A DNA stretch of 64,000 nucleotides from Thalassospira sp. HF15 (GTDB lineage Bacteria; Pseudomonadota; Alphaproteobacteria; Rhodospirillales; Thalassospiraceae): contig NZ_JAAVKI010000002.1 in assembly GCF_011806525.1 (NCBI RefSeq), positions 434,001 through 498,000 on the forward strand, given 5' to 3'. Shown here one piece after another: positions 1-7,184 of the stretch (its first letter is position 1; the number at the start of each line of letters is the position of its first letter). The position numbers and the translations under genes are program-made. The notes below the pieces were generated by a model. It did no database searches, was not told the origin of the DNA, and saw only the letters and a list, made by a program, of their open reading frames with translations.

Positions 1-270
1 AGAGTCACTATCGGCCCCGGTCAGCATGATGATCGGGGATTTGACATTGGCGCGCCGCATCAGTTTGCAGACATCGCGTCCATCCATATCGGGCAGGCCG
101 ACATCCAGCAGGATCACATCAAAATAAGTATCCTTGGCAAGATCGAGGGCTTCCTTGCCACTGTTGGCAACGATGCATTCGAAGTCCTCATGAAGTCTGA
201 GCTGTTCTGTCAAAGACTGGCTGAGTGCTGCGTCATCCTCAACCACCAGAACCTGTTTACCTGTCGACAT
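1..270 (-). CDS. Response regulator, receiver domain (5' part only; runs off the left edge)
   Basis: The 90 visible codons form most of a CheY-like receiver domain. The N-terminal acidic pair (E11-D12-D13), the phospho-acceptor aspartate D56 in LLDVGLPDMDG and the switch threonine T84 in IIMLTGAD are all present. The conserved lysine and any output domain lie outside the window, so it cannot be told whether this is a DNA-binding, enzymatic or single-domain regulator. The ATG at 268-270 follows a GGATGG-like ribosome site. It reads away from the repeat-rich intergenic region. Confidence 0.9.
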   Translation of the reverse strand, partial: MSTGKQVLVVEDDAALSQSLTEQLRLHEDFECIVANSGKEALDLAKDTYFDVILLDVGLPDMDGRDVCKLMRRANVKSPIIMLTGADSDS

Positions 271-420
271 TCACCATCCCTTGCTGCTTGTCAGATCCTT
301 CTGCAAATTCCGGATCTGTGCCTGATCTTGATTTTACCGGCTTGTTTTTGTGGCGATTTCGGGTCCGGCCCGCCATATATGAATTAAGTATCCAGAGCCA
401 AACCATAGGATCAGCATCAT

Positions 421-685
421 AGGGTCAGGACCTGTGAATTTGGTTCGAATGGTCGCTCAGCTTTGTGCGGATACGCGGAGCAAAACCGACGGAAGATGTT
501 CATCTTTCAAGGTTTTGCGACAAAGTAGGCCGTGTAAAGCTGAGCGATCCGAAGGACAGAGTTTATATTTGCGAACTCCCATGTCAAACCCCTTGAGCGG
601 GATGCCGACCCGCCCTGCGGGATTTTCCTCGGATTTCACAAATATAAGCTCTGCCATTCAAATCTAATTAACAGGTCCTGACCCT
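421..685. repeat. MITE-like element with 20-bp terminal inverted repeats and two inner stem-loops
   Basis: The left end (421-440, AGGGTCAGGACCTGTGAATT) is the reverse complement of the right end (666-685) at 19 of 20 positions. Inside are two further imperfect hairpins: one with TCGCTCAGCTTT / AAAGCTGAGCGA arms around about 450-547, itself enclosing GCAAAACC / GGTTTTGC, and one with arms at about 554-574 and 636-654 (AGAGTTTATATTTGCGAA against TTCACAAATATAAGCTCT). No transposase is encoded. It could be a non-autonomous mobile element or an intergenic repeat family. No clear target-site duplication is visible. Confidence 0.6.
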
Positions 686-782
686 GAGGTGTATTTTCAA
701 GAACAAACTGTTTTCGCTTTGGTCCTTTAACTCCTGACCCAACCGGATTAGGTAGTAGGGGAGATTTGTCTGCAAGGGCGTG

Positions 783-824
783 TCGTAAAATCTTGAAAGA
801 TGCGCCTCTTCCTGCGATTTTGCG
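783..824 (+). repeat. Inverted relative of the hairpin at 479-520
   Basis: Aligned without gaps, these 42 bases match the reverse complement of 479-520 at about 34 positions. Shared parts are CTTGAAAGATG, CTCTTCC or its variant ATCTTCC, and TTTTGC. Both copies fold into a stem with AAAA / TTTT-rich arms. Two diverged copies in opposite orientation within 350 bp suggest a family of intergenic hairpins rather than a single chance fold. Confidence 0.55.
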
Positions 825-915
825 CATCACCGACCAAGCAGTCTCGCACCACCTGATGCGCTTATATGAATTAAACCGGGTCTTTATCCAGCCCCATAGC
901 CACCGGATCGCGATG

Positions 916-927
916 TTGTGATCACAA
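916..927. promoter_or_regulatory. 12-bp perfect palindrome immediately before ribA
   Basis: TTGTGATCACAA is a perfect palindrome ending 7 bases before the ribA ATG, so it overlaps the translation initiation region. A dimeric regulator bound here, or the mRNA hairpin itself, could affect ribA expression. The core GTGATCAC occurs elsewhere in the window by chance, so function is a guess. Confidence 0.3.
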
Positions 928-934
928 AGACAAG

Positions 935-2098
935 ATGCCGATGACCCAAAGCTCCGCCGTGACGGCCCAAAATGACAGCAATCTGATCCCGGCAACCGAT
1001 CTGGTGACGGTTTCGCGCGCCGTGGCAGATTTGCGCCGCGGCGAGATCGTTCTGGTCCAGGGCCACGAAAACGGCGAAGCCCATAATGTTGCGGTGATTG
1101 CGGCCGAGCCGTTGTCTCAGCATGGTCTGGAACGTCTTTGTGAAATTGCAGGAAATGATACGGCGCCTGCGATTGTGCTGCCGCGTGTGCGGGCCAAATC
1201 GCTTGGTCAGACGGCCAAGGATGATCCGTTTGTTGCCTTTGTCTGCGGGGCGCAATCCAATATTGATGCTGATCGTCTGGGTGAAATTGCCAATCCGTTG
1301 CTTGATCTTGATGCGCTGCCCGAGGGCGAATGGCGACCGATCAGTATGGCGGAAAATGCCGCCATTCGTTTGGCCAAACTCGCGCGCCTGTTGCCCGCCG
1401 TTGTGACCGTGCCGGTCAGCGCCGATCAGCTTGAAACCCTGGCACGATCGCAGAACCTGTTGGTTTTGCAGTCCGAAAGCATCAATGGCTATGAAAATGC
1501 CTCGGCCGCATCCTTGCGCCAGGTCAGCGAAGCACGTGTGCCGCTTGAAGATGCGGAAAACGTTACCGTCATTGCGTTTCGCCCCGAAGATGGCGGGCAG
1601 GAACATCTGGCAATCGTCATTGATGAACCGGCCAAGGACAAACCGGTTCTGATCCGCCTGCATTCGGAATGCTTTACCGGGGATCTGATCGGGTCGCTGC
1701 GCTGTGACTGCGGACCGCAGCTGCGCGGCGCCATTTCCGAAATCGCCAAAAGCGGGCAGGGCGGCATCGTGCTTTATCTGCGTCAGGAAGGGCGCGGTAT
1801 CGGCCTTGTGAATAAGCTGCGCGCCTATGCCCTTCAGGATCGCGGGTTTGATACCCTTGATGCCAACGAGGAGCTTGGCTTTGATGCCGATGAACGGGTC
1901 TATCGCCCGGCGGCGGAAATGCTGCGTCAGTTGGGCTTTGAAAGCGTGCGCTTGCTGACCAATAATCCTGAAAAACTCACCGGACTTGAAAGCTGGGGCG
2001 TGACGGTATCGGAACGTGTGCCGCACAAATTCCCGTCCAATGGTCACAATGAGTTTTATCTGCAGACCAAGAAGGAACGGGCCGGTCACCTGTTCTAA
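935..2098 (+). CDS. ribA: GTP cyclohydrolase II with degenerate N-terminal DHBP-synthase-like domain
   Basis: This enzyme makes 2,5-diamino-6-ribosylamino-pyrimidinone phosphate from GTP, the first step of riboflavin synthesis. The C-terminal half has the zinc cysteines C246, C257 and C259 in ECFTGDLIGSLRCDC, then the QEGRGIGL loop and the TNNPEKL segment typical of RibA. The first 200 residues resemble the RibB (DHBP synthase) fold, but the acidic DREnEGD catalytic motif is replaced by QGHENGEAHN, so that half is unlikely to be catalytic. This arrangement is known in alphaproteobacteria. At 387 aa it is about twice the length of E. coli RibA. The start could also be the ATG at 941. Confidence 0.93.
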   Translation: MPMTQSSAVTAQNDSNLIPATDLVTVSRAVADLRRGEIVLVQGHENGEAHNVAVIAAEPLSQHGLERLCEIAGNDTAPAIVLPRVRAKSLGQTAKDDPFVAFVCGAQSNIDADRLGEIANPLLDLDALPEGEWRPISMAENAAIRLAKLARLLPAVVTVPVSADQLETLARSQNLLVLQSESINGYENASAASLRQVSEARVPLEDAENVTVIAFRPEDGGQEHLAIVIDEPAKDKPVLIRLHSECFTGDLIGSLRCDCGPQLRGAISEIAKSGQGGIVLYLRQEGRGIGLVNKLRAYALQDRGFDTLDANEELGFDADERVYRPAAEMLRQLGFESVRLLTNNPEKLTGLESWGVTVSERVPHKFPSNGHNEFYLQTKKERAGHLF

Positions 2099-2344
2099 GT
2101 TTCTTTGATCTGGGTGGGATGGCCTGCACATAACGATCTCATCTGCGCATGGTTCACGCGCCTGAAGTACGCTTAAGCGCCAGTGCCCGCCGAACCCATC
2201 ATTTTCGCCACATCCCGTACAGTTTGAATTCCGCCTCGTTTAAATGTGCCGATGTTACCCGGCAGAAGATTCCGACAGGCAGATCCGGCGAAATTCCTTC
2301 CCACTAAAACCAATATATTTCAATGCGTTAGTTAACACTAAAAC

Positions 2345-2360
2345 TGGCACTCCTTTTGCA
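2345..2360 (+). promoter_or_regulatory. Sigma-54 (-24/-12) promoter
   Basis: TGGCAC, five bases, then TTGCA matches the sigma-54 consensus (TGGCAC-N5-TTGCW), with GG and GC 12 bases apart. The predicted start near 2371 leaves a leader of about 16 nt that carries the AGAGGAGG ribosome site of the gene at 2387. Sigma-54 itself is encoded at 40412-42001. A TGCC-N10-GGCA inverted repeat at 2247-2264 is a possible activator site. Confidence 0.7.
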
Positions 2361-2386
2361 AATCAGGTGGCAAGAGGAGGACAGAC

Positions 2387-3844
2387 ATGTCGATTGGTGA
2401 GAATTGGCGGCAAATTTCGCCCGGTACCATAACCGGTGGCGCAGGTGGCACAGGTGGGGTAGCAGACAGCAAGTTTGCCCAATCCAATGCGGCCGACCAG
2501 TTGTCAGGTAACGGCGAAGGCCGGACATTTTCGCAATACATGTTTGGTGAAGACGGCTTTGAGTTCACCGATGTCCTCGATGTGATCAATCCCTTGCAGC
2601 ATATTCCCGGTGTCGGGATGATTTATCGATCACTGACGGGTGACGAGATCGGCAATGGCGCGCGCGTGGCGGGCGGCGGCCTGTTTGGCGGGGTATTTGG
2701 CCTTGCCGGGGCAGCGATTGATGCCGTGGTCGATGCGGTGACTGGCGATGATACCGGCAGTCACGTCATGGCCTTTGTCGAGGACAGCTTTGGCGGTAGT
2801 GGCATTGATGATGGCACGGCTGTGGCGGATGCAACGGATGCGACGGGTACAACCAATAACCCGCAGAACTCCATGGCGCAAAACGGGGCTTATCAGGGCG
2901 ATCTGGTTCTGCCCTGGATGAGCGGATATCAGGCCCAGCAAAGCGTAAGTGCTGCCGAACAGGCCACCATCGTGCAATCGGCCCCGACCGCACCAGTGGA
3001 TCAGACCGTTCTGGCGTCTGCAGATGCGACCGGTGGATTGGCGGTCAAGGCATCTGATCTGAACGTACCGTGGGCACAGGGCATGCAGGCCGCACAAGCA
3101 GCACCATCGCCCCAAAGCCCGGTAAACCCTGCATCCGTGAACTCTGCACCAGCTGAAGCAGAAATTGCTTCTGCACCAACGCCACCAACAACCGATCCGG
3201 CGGAACTGACCGTTGCCATGGCCTCGGCCGGAACCGCAAACCCGGCTTCGTCACTGGCGCAGACCATATCTTCAAGCTCCACGGCGAATGAACCGGTGCG
3301 TCGTCCGATGGCCAAAGATGCCGATACCGTCTGGGCCCGCGCGGCAAGCAGCGGTCGGCTTAGCCGCCAGACCAACCACTTTGCGATTTCTGCTGAAATG
3401 GCGGCCCATGAAACCAAATATGCAAAAATTAATGCCGTGAAGGCCGAGACTGCAGAACGCGAAGCCTCGAAAATCCAGACCACCGCCGCGGATGGCACCC
3501 CGCTTTCAGCCGCTGAAATGGCGGCGCGCTTTAATGCCGCTCTTGGCCGGGACAAGGCACAAACAATGGCCGCTGATGCCGTTGCCAGCAGCAATCCGGT
3601 TGCAGACGATGGCCAGATGACCGCGCGCGAAACGGCACGCAGCACAGAAAACGGTTCTGCCGCCGTGGCAAATGCGTCGGCATCTGATGATCCGGCCAAC
3701 CATCCCCTGTTGCAGCAGGCGTCCAGCAACATGAACGGTGATGCGCCGGTAGGTGCATGGTTCAGTCAGACCATGATGGATGGCCTGAAGAAATATCAGG
3801 CAATGCAGCAGAACAACCCGGCACAGCCTGGAAATTCAATCTGA
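2387..3844 (+). CDS. Conserved protein of unknown function, Ala-rich, sigma-54 controlled
   Basis: The 485-aa product is not assigned to a pathway. Residues 55-125 form a conserved-looking block (FTDVLDVINPLQHIPGVG, then YRSLTGDEIGNGARVAGG and a Gly/Ala-rich hydrophobic stretch) like one I associate with uncharacterised alphaproteobacterial proteins. The rest is Ala, Ser, Pro and Thr rich and looks disordered. A 14-residue motif occurs twice: D172-Q185 (DLVLPWMSGYQAQQ) and D224-Q237 (DLNVPWAQGMQAAQ). There is no N-terminal signal peptide. A strong AGAGGAGG site precedes the ATG. It stands alone between ribA and the trpS terminator; its promoter suggests a nitrogen-, motility- or envelope-linked signal. 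Confidence 0.8.
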   Translation: MSIGENWRQISPGTITGGAGGTGGVADSKFAQSNAADQLSGNGEGRTFSQYMFGEDGFEFTDVLDVINPLQHIPGVGMIYRSLTGDEIGNGARVAGGGLFGGVFGLAGAAIDAVVDAVTGDDTGSHVMAFVEDSFGGSGIDDGTAVADATDATGTTNNPQNSMAQNGAYQGDLVLPWMSGYQAQQSVSAAEQATIVQSAPTAPVDQTVLASADATGGLAVKASDLNVPWAQGMQAAQAAPSPQSPVNPASVNSAPAEAEIASAPTPPTTDPAELTVAMASAGTANPASSLAQTISSSSTANEPVRRPMAKDADTVWARAASSGRLSRQTNHFAISAEMAAHETKYAKINAVKAETAEREASKIQTTAADGTPLSAAEMAARFNAALGRDKAQTMAADAVASSNPVADDGQMTARETARSTENGSAAVANASASDDPANHPLLQQASSNMNGDAPVGAWFSQTMMDGLKKYQAMQQNNPAQPGNSI

Positions 3845-3870
3845 TAGCGTACGTTTCGATATAGAAATAA

Positions 3871-3905
3871 AAAGCCCGCCTGGTTTCAACCGGCGGGCTT
3901 ATTGC
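3871..3905. terminator. Bidirectional rho-independent terminator
   Basis: AAGCCCGCC-T-GGTT, loop TCAA, then the complementary CCGGCGGGCTT and TATT. A-rich and T-rich flanks let it serve both the gene at 2387 (plus) and trpS (minus), which converge here. Confidence 0.85.
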
Positions 3906-3927
3906 TGTTCAGATCTGTTTGCTGCAC

Positions 3928-4944
3928 TCAGCCATTGAGGAAACCGACGATTTCCTTGACCTCTTTGAGGATCGGCTGGGCGATGGCATTTGCACGTTCT
4001 GCACCCTTGGCCAGAACAGAATCGATATAGGCCGGATCGGCATTCAGACGTGCCATTTCCTCGGTGATCGGTGCCAGATTTTCGACAACCACGTCGGTCA
4101 GCGCCTGTTTGAAGCCAGAGAACTGCGTGCCACCGTGTTCTGCCAGAACCGCGTCGACCGTGCTGTCGGTGAGGGCTGCATAGATTGTGATCAGGTTCTT
4201 GGCTTCCGGGCGGCCTTCAAGACCGGCGGCTTCGCTTGGCAGCGGTTCCGGATCGGTTTTGGCCTTGCGGATCTTTTTGGTCAGCGTATCGGCATCATCG
4301 GTCATGTTGATGCGCGACATGTCCGATGCCTCGGACTTCGACATCTTTTTCGACCCGTCACGCAGCGACATCACACGTGTTGCCGGACCCAGAATCAGCG
4401 GTTCAGGCTGCGGGAAGAAGCCTTCGACCTCGTAATCGGTGTTGAACTTGAGCGCGATGTCACGTGCCAGTTCAAGATGCTGCTTCTGATCTTCGCCAAC
4501 CGGCACATGGGTTGCCTTATAGGCCAGAATGTCAGCTGCCATCAGGCTCGGATAGGCATACAGGCCGAGGGATGCGTTTTCACGATGCTTGCCTGCCTTT
4601 TCCTTGAACTGGGTCATGCGGTTCATCCAGCCGATGCGCGCAACACAGTTGAAGATCCAGGCCAGTTCGGCATGGGCGGAAACCTGGCTTTGGTTAAACA
4701 GCACCTGATTGTCCGGGTCGATGCCCGAGGCGATCATGCTGGCGGCCAGTTCGCGAATGTTGGAACGCAGTTCCTTGGGGTCTTGCCAGACCGTGATGGC
4801 ATGCATATCGACCACGCAGAAGATGCATTCATATTTCTTCTGCAATTCGACCCAGTTGCGGATCGCGCCAAGATAGTTGCCAAGGTGAAGGTTACCGGTG
4901 GGCTGAGCGCCCGAAAACACACGTTCCATAACGTCGTCGTCCAT
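3928..4944 (-). CDS. trpS: Tryptophanyl-tRNA synthetase
   Basis: This class Ic synthetase charges tRNA-Trp. The 338-aa length is typical. The HIGH-type signature is HLGN at residues 20-23 (GNLHLGNY) and KMSKS is at 200-204. Core segments [35 protein letters not shown] and [12 protein letters not shown] are all present. The ATG at 4944 has no clear ribosome site; M6 ([12 protein letters not shown]) is an equally plausible start. It is the last gene of the minus-strand series from mutS. Confidence 0.97.
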   Translation of the reverse strand: MDDDVMERVFSGAQPTGNLHLGNYLGAIRNWVELQKKYECIFCVVDMHAITVWQDPKELRSNIRELAASMIASGIDPDNQVLFNQSQVSAHAELAWIFNCVARIGWMNRMTQFKEKAGKHRENASLGLYAYPSLMAADILAYKATHVPVGEDQKQHLELARDIALKFNTDYEVEGFFPQPEPLILGPATRVMSLRDGSKKMSKSEASDMSRINMTDDADTLTKKIRKAKTDPEPLPSEAAGLEGRPEAKNLITIYAALTDSTVDAVLAEHGGTQFSGFKQALTDVVVENLAPITEEMARLNADPAYIDSVLAKGAERANAIAQPILKEVKEIVGFLNG

Positions 4945-5091
4945 TTCAATTTATGTTTAACAGGGCCTGCATACTCCGCCAGGTTTTGGACACCCGCCGG
5001 CGGACGAGCATGCAAGCAAACAGCGCGCGAGTTTAGGGTCTGGCCCGATTTGGTCAAGCTGCTTGTCAGGAAACGAGCCGATTAATTGCAA

Positions 5092-6642
5092 TCAGGCGGG
5101 TTTTCCGCGTTTCAAAGTACTTTTGAGTTCGGAAAAGCTGGTTGCGCCAAGCAGTTGGGCAGCAATCGCATAGACCGCCATGCCGCCGCCAACACAGATC
5201 GCCATGGTGATGATCCGCGTGATCGAAAGCGCGTCATTTTGCCAAAAGGCATCAATGGCAAACCAAAGGGCCGAGCCCATAAGGGCTGATGCAAGCAGGA
5301 TACGCGGAACCCGTTTGAGCAGGCGGGCATCAAATTCCAAATCCCCGCGTCGGCGCAACAGGAAGCCCAGCGACATCGCATTGACCCAGACCGAGACAGA
5401 GGTCGCCGCGGCAATGCCAAGATGCCCGAACCACGGCATCAGTACCACGATCAGAATGATGTTGAGCACCATACAGGAAATGCCAATCCGGATCGGTGTC
5501 TTGGTGTCTTCGCGCGCAAAGAAGCCCGGCGCCAACACCTTGACCAGAACCGAGGCCGGCAGGCCAAAGGCAAACACGGTCAGCGCCATGCCCGTCATAA
5601 GCGTTTCTTCCGCCCCGAACGCACCGCGTTCAAACAGAACATTGATCACCGGCAGACCCATAACACCAAGGGCAACGGCGGCCGGAAGGGTCAGAAGCAG
5701 GGCGATCTCAATGCCGCGATTCTGGCTATACATCGCGGTTTTTGGATCATCGCCCTGTAACTGGCGCGAAAGCGTCGGCAACAGGGCGGTGCCAATGGCA
5801 ATGCCAATCACGCCAAGCGGGAGCTGTTGCACGCGATCAGCATAGTAAAGCCAGGAAACCGCCCCGTCAGACACAAGCGAGGCCAGCATGGTATCGATCA
5901 GTAGGTTAATCTGATAGACGCCCGCACCAATCATGCCGGGGACCATGCGTTTGCCCAGAAGCTTGATGCGGTCATCAATACGCGGCAGCTGCCATTTGAT
6001 GGCAAAACCGGCCCGTTTGCAGGCAATTACCAGCATCAGGAACTGCGCCACCCCGGCAATCGCGACCCCCCATGCCAAGGCGTGAGCCGGGGTTTCGGTG
6101 ATCGGTGTCAGGCCAAGCAATGCGCCAATCAGACAGATATTGAGAATGATCGGCGCAGCCGCGGCGGCGGCATAACGATGAAGCGTGTTCATTACGCCCG
6201 ACATCAGGGCGACGGCGGATATAAAGGCAAGATACGGGAAGGTGATGCGCGACAGTTCGATGGCAAGTGCGAACTTTTCAGGGTTTTCGGCAAAGCCCGG
6301 GGCAAAGACATACATCGCCCACGGCATCAGGATTTCGATGATTGCCACCAGAAAACCGGTGATCAGGACCAGCATCGACATGGCACGTGCGGCAAATTCA
6401 CGCGCCGCGTCCAGTCCGCGTTTTTCAATGTCGCCAGCCAGAAGCGGAATGAAGGCAGCGGAAAACGCGCCTTCGCCAAACAGGCGGCGAAACAGATTGG
6501 GAAACTTGAACGCAACAAAGAACGCATCGGCCATGCCGCCAGCACCGAGCATTCCGGCAATCAGAATGTCGCGGCAAAATCCCAGAAGGCGGGAGAGCAG
6601 GGTAAAGCCACTTACCGTGGCGATAGAGCGGACAAGCGACAT
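5092..6642 (-). CDS. murJ: Lipid II flippase MurJ (MviN family)
   Basis: This inner-membrane protein moves the peptidoglycan precursor lipid II to the periplasmic face. The 516-aa product has about 14 hydrophobic segments, opens with the family start SLVRSIATVSGFTLLSRLLGFCRD, and carries AFFVAFKFPNLFRRLFGEGAFSAAFIP, the most conserved MurJ block. It lies between glnD and trpS; 542 bp separate it from glnD, so it probably has its own promoter. Confidence 0.95.
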   Translation of the reverse strand: MSLVRSIATVSGFTLLSRLLGFCRDILIAGMLGAGGMADAFFVAFKFPNLFRRLFGEGAFSAAFIPLLAGDIEKRGLDAAREFAARAMSMLVLITGFLVAIIEILMPWAMYVFAPGFAENPEKFALAIELSRITFPYLAFISAVALMSGVMNTLHRYAAAAAAPIILNICLIGALLGLTPITETPAHALAWGVAIAGVAQFLMLVIACKRAGFAIKWQLPRIDDRIKLLGKRMVPGMIGAGVYQINLLIDTMLASLVSDGAVSWLYYADRVQQLPLGVIGIAIGTALLPTLSRQLQGDDPKTAMYSQNRGIEIALLLTLPAAVALGVMGLPVINVLFERGAFGAEETLMTGMALTVFAFGLPASVLVKVLAPGFFAREDTKTPIRIGISCMVLNIILIVVLMPWFGHLGIAAATSVSVWVNAMSLGFLLRRRGDLEFDARLLKRVPRILLASALMGSALWFAIDAFWQNDALSITRIITMAICVGGGMAVYAIAAQLLGATSFSELKSTLKRGKPA

Positions 6643-6842
6643 GCGTTGGCATTCCGTCGTTAAGTTTCATCACAGCTGCTGGTTTTCTGGCGGTGATGAC
6701 GTGCGATTGCGGTATTTTCAGGCCCAAAGCAGAGAAATCTGACAGCCGAAGGTGAAAATAGTCGTAATTTTGGATCCTAAACCGGCGGCGTATATCGCAT
6801 TTTTGTGAAAGTAGTTGAATTAGGTGATTTTTTTGGGGTCCC

Positions 6843-6858
6843 TGTGACAACCGTCACA
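6843..6858. promoter_or_regulatory. CRP/FNR-family operator candidate
   Basis: TGTGA-N6-TCACA is an exact match to the half-sites and spacing bound by CRP-type regulators, and one more base pairs on each side (C/G). It lies about 200 bp upstream of murJ and about 325 bp past the end of glnD. No regulator of that family is encoded in the window. Confidence 0.4.
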
Positions 6859-6926
6859 GAAAAACAGTTGCTGAAGCCTCATATTCTGACTCGCTGAGGA
6901 TTCGTTGGGACGCGAGCCTCAATATC

Positions 6927-7038
6927 TGACGGACGGGGAACACAGGGATCCACCTCAACCTGCTGCACTCCGAGGATTTCGACACCGTGGTTAACAGGTC
7001 ACGTTGTCGGGTTTGGTTTTACCCTTCCCTGTCCGTCA
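6927..7038. ncRNA. Possible structured RNA (long imperfect hairpin)
   Basis: TGACGGACGGGGAA (6927-6940) pairs with TTCCCTGTCCGTCA (7025-7038) at 13 of 14 positions, the remaining pair being a wobble in one strand. Inside, CAACCTG and CAGGTcacGTTG can pair, leaving large internal loops. The layout of closing stem, bubble and upper stem resembles 6S-type RNAs in general shape, but I see no diagnostic sequence and no terminator, so strand and identity are open. Confidence 0.25.
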
Positions 7039-7184
7039 CTATTTCCAAGAAATAACACGAGCACTGTACCGGCCAAATCGGCTGGAACAGCCGGATCCGA
7101 TCCATACCGTGGCGTTGCTGATGGTAGCGCATGGGTATTGGATCGATCCGGGTTGTTTGCGTCTGGAACGCTTGTCGAAGGGAA

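Larger units (their letters stand above)
271..934. other. Gene-free region with nested inverted repeats
   Basis: No convincing coding sequence lies between the divergent response regulator and ribA. The stretch holds a 265-bp element bounded by 20-bp inverted ends (421-685), an inverted relative of one of its inner hairpins (783-824), and a 12-bp palindrome just before ribA (916-927). The short open frames across it are side effects of the repeats. Promoters for the two divergent genes must also lie here, but I could not assign them with confidence. Confidence 0.6.
6643..7184. other. Long intergenic region between glnD and murJ
   Basis: No gene is supported here. It holds a perfect CRP-type half-site pair (6843-6858) about 200 bp upstream of murJ and a long imperfect hairpin (6927-7038). 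The murJ promoter is presumably inside. The rest looks like unstructured non-coding sequence. Confidence 0.5.

Noticed and set aside
457..657. A 66-aa minus-strand open frame inside the repeat element
   Set aside because: It spans both inverted repeats and its composition follows the hairpins; no ribosome site.
884..2131. A 415-aa open frame on the minus strand over ribA
   Set aside because: It is the antisense shadow of ribA, with no family motifs; the plus-strand frame has all catalytic residues.
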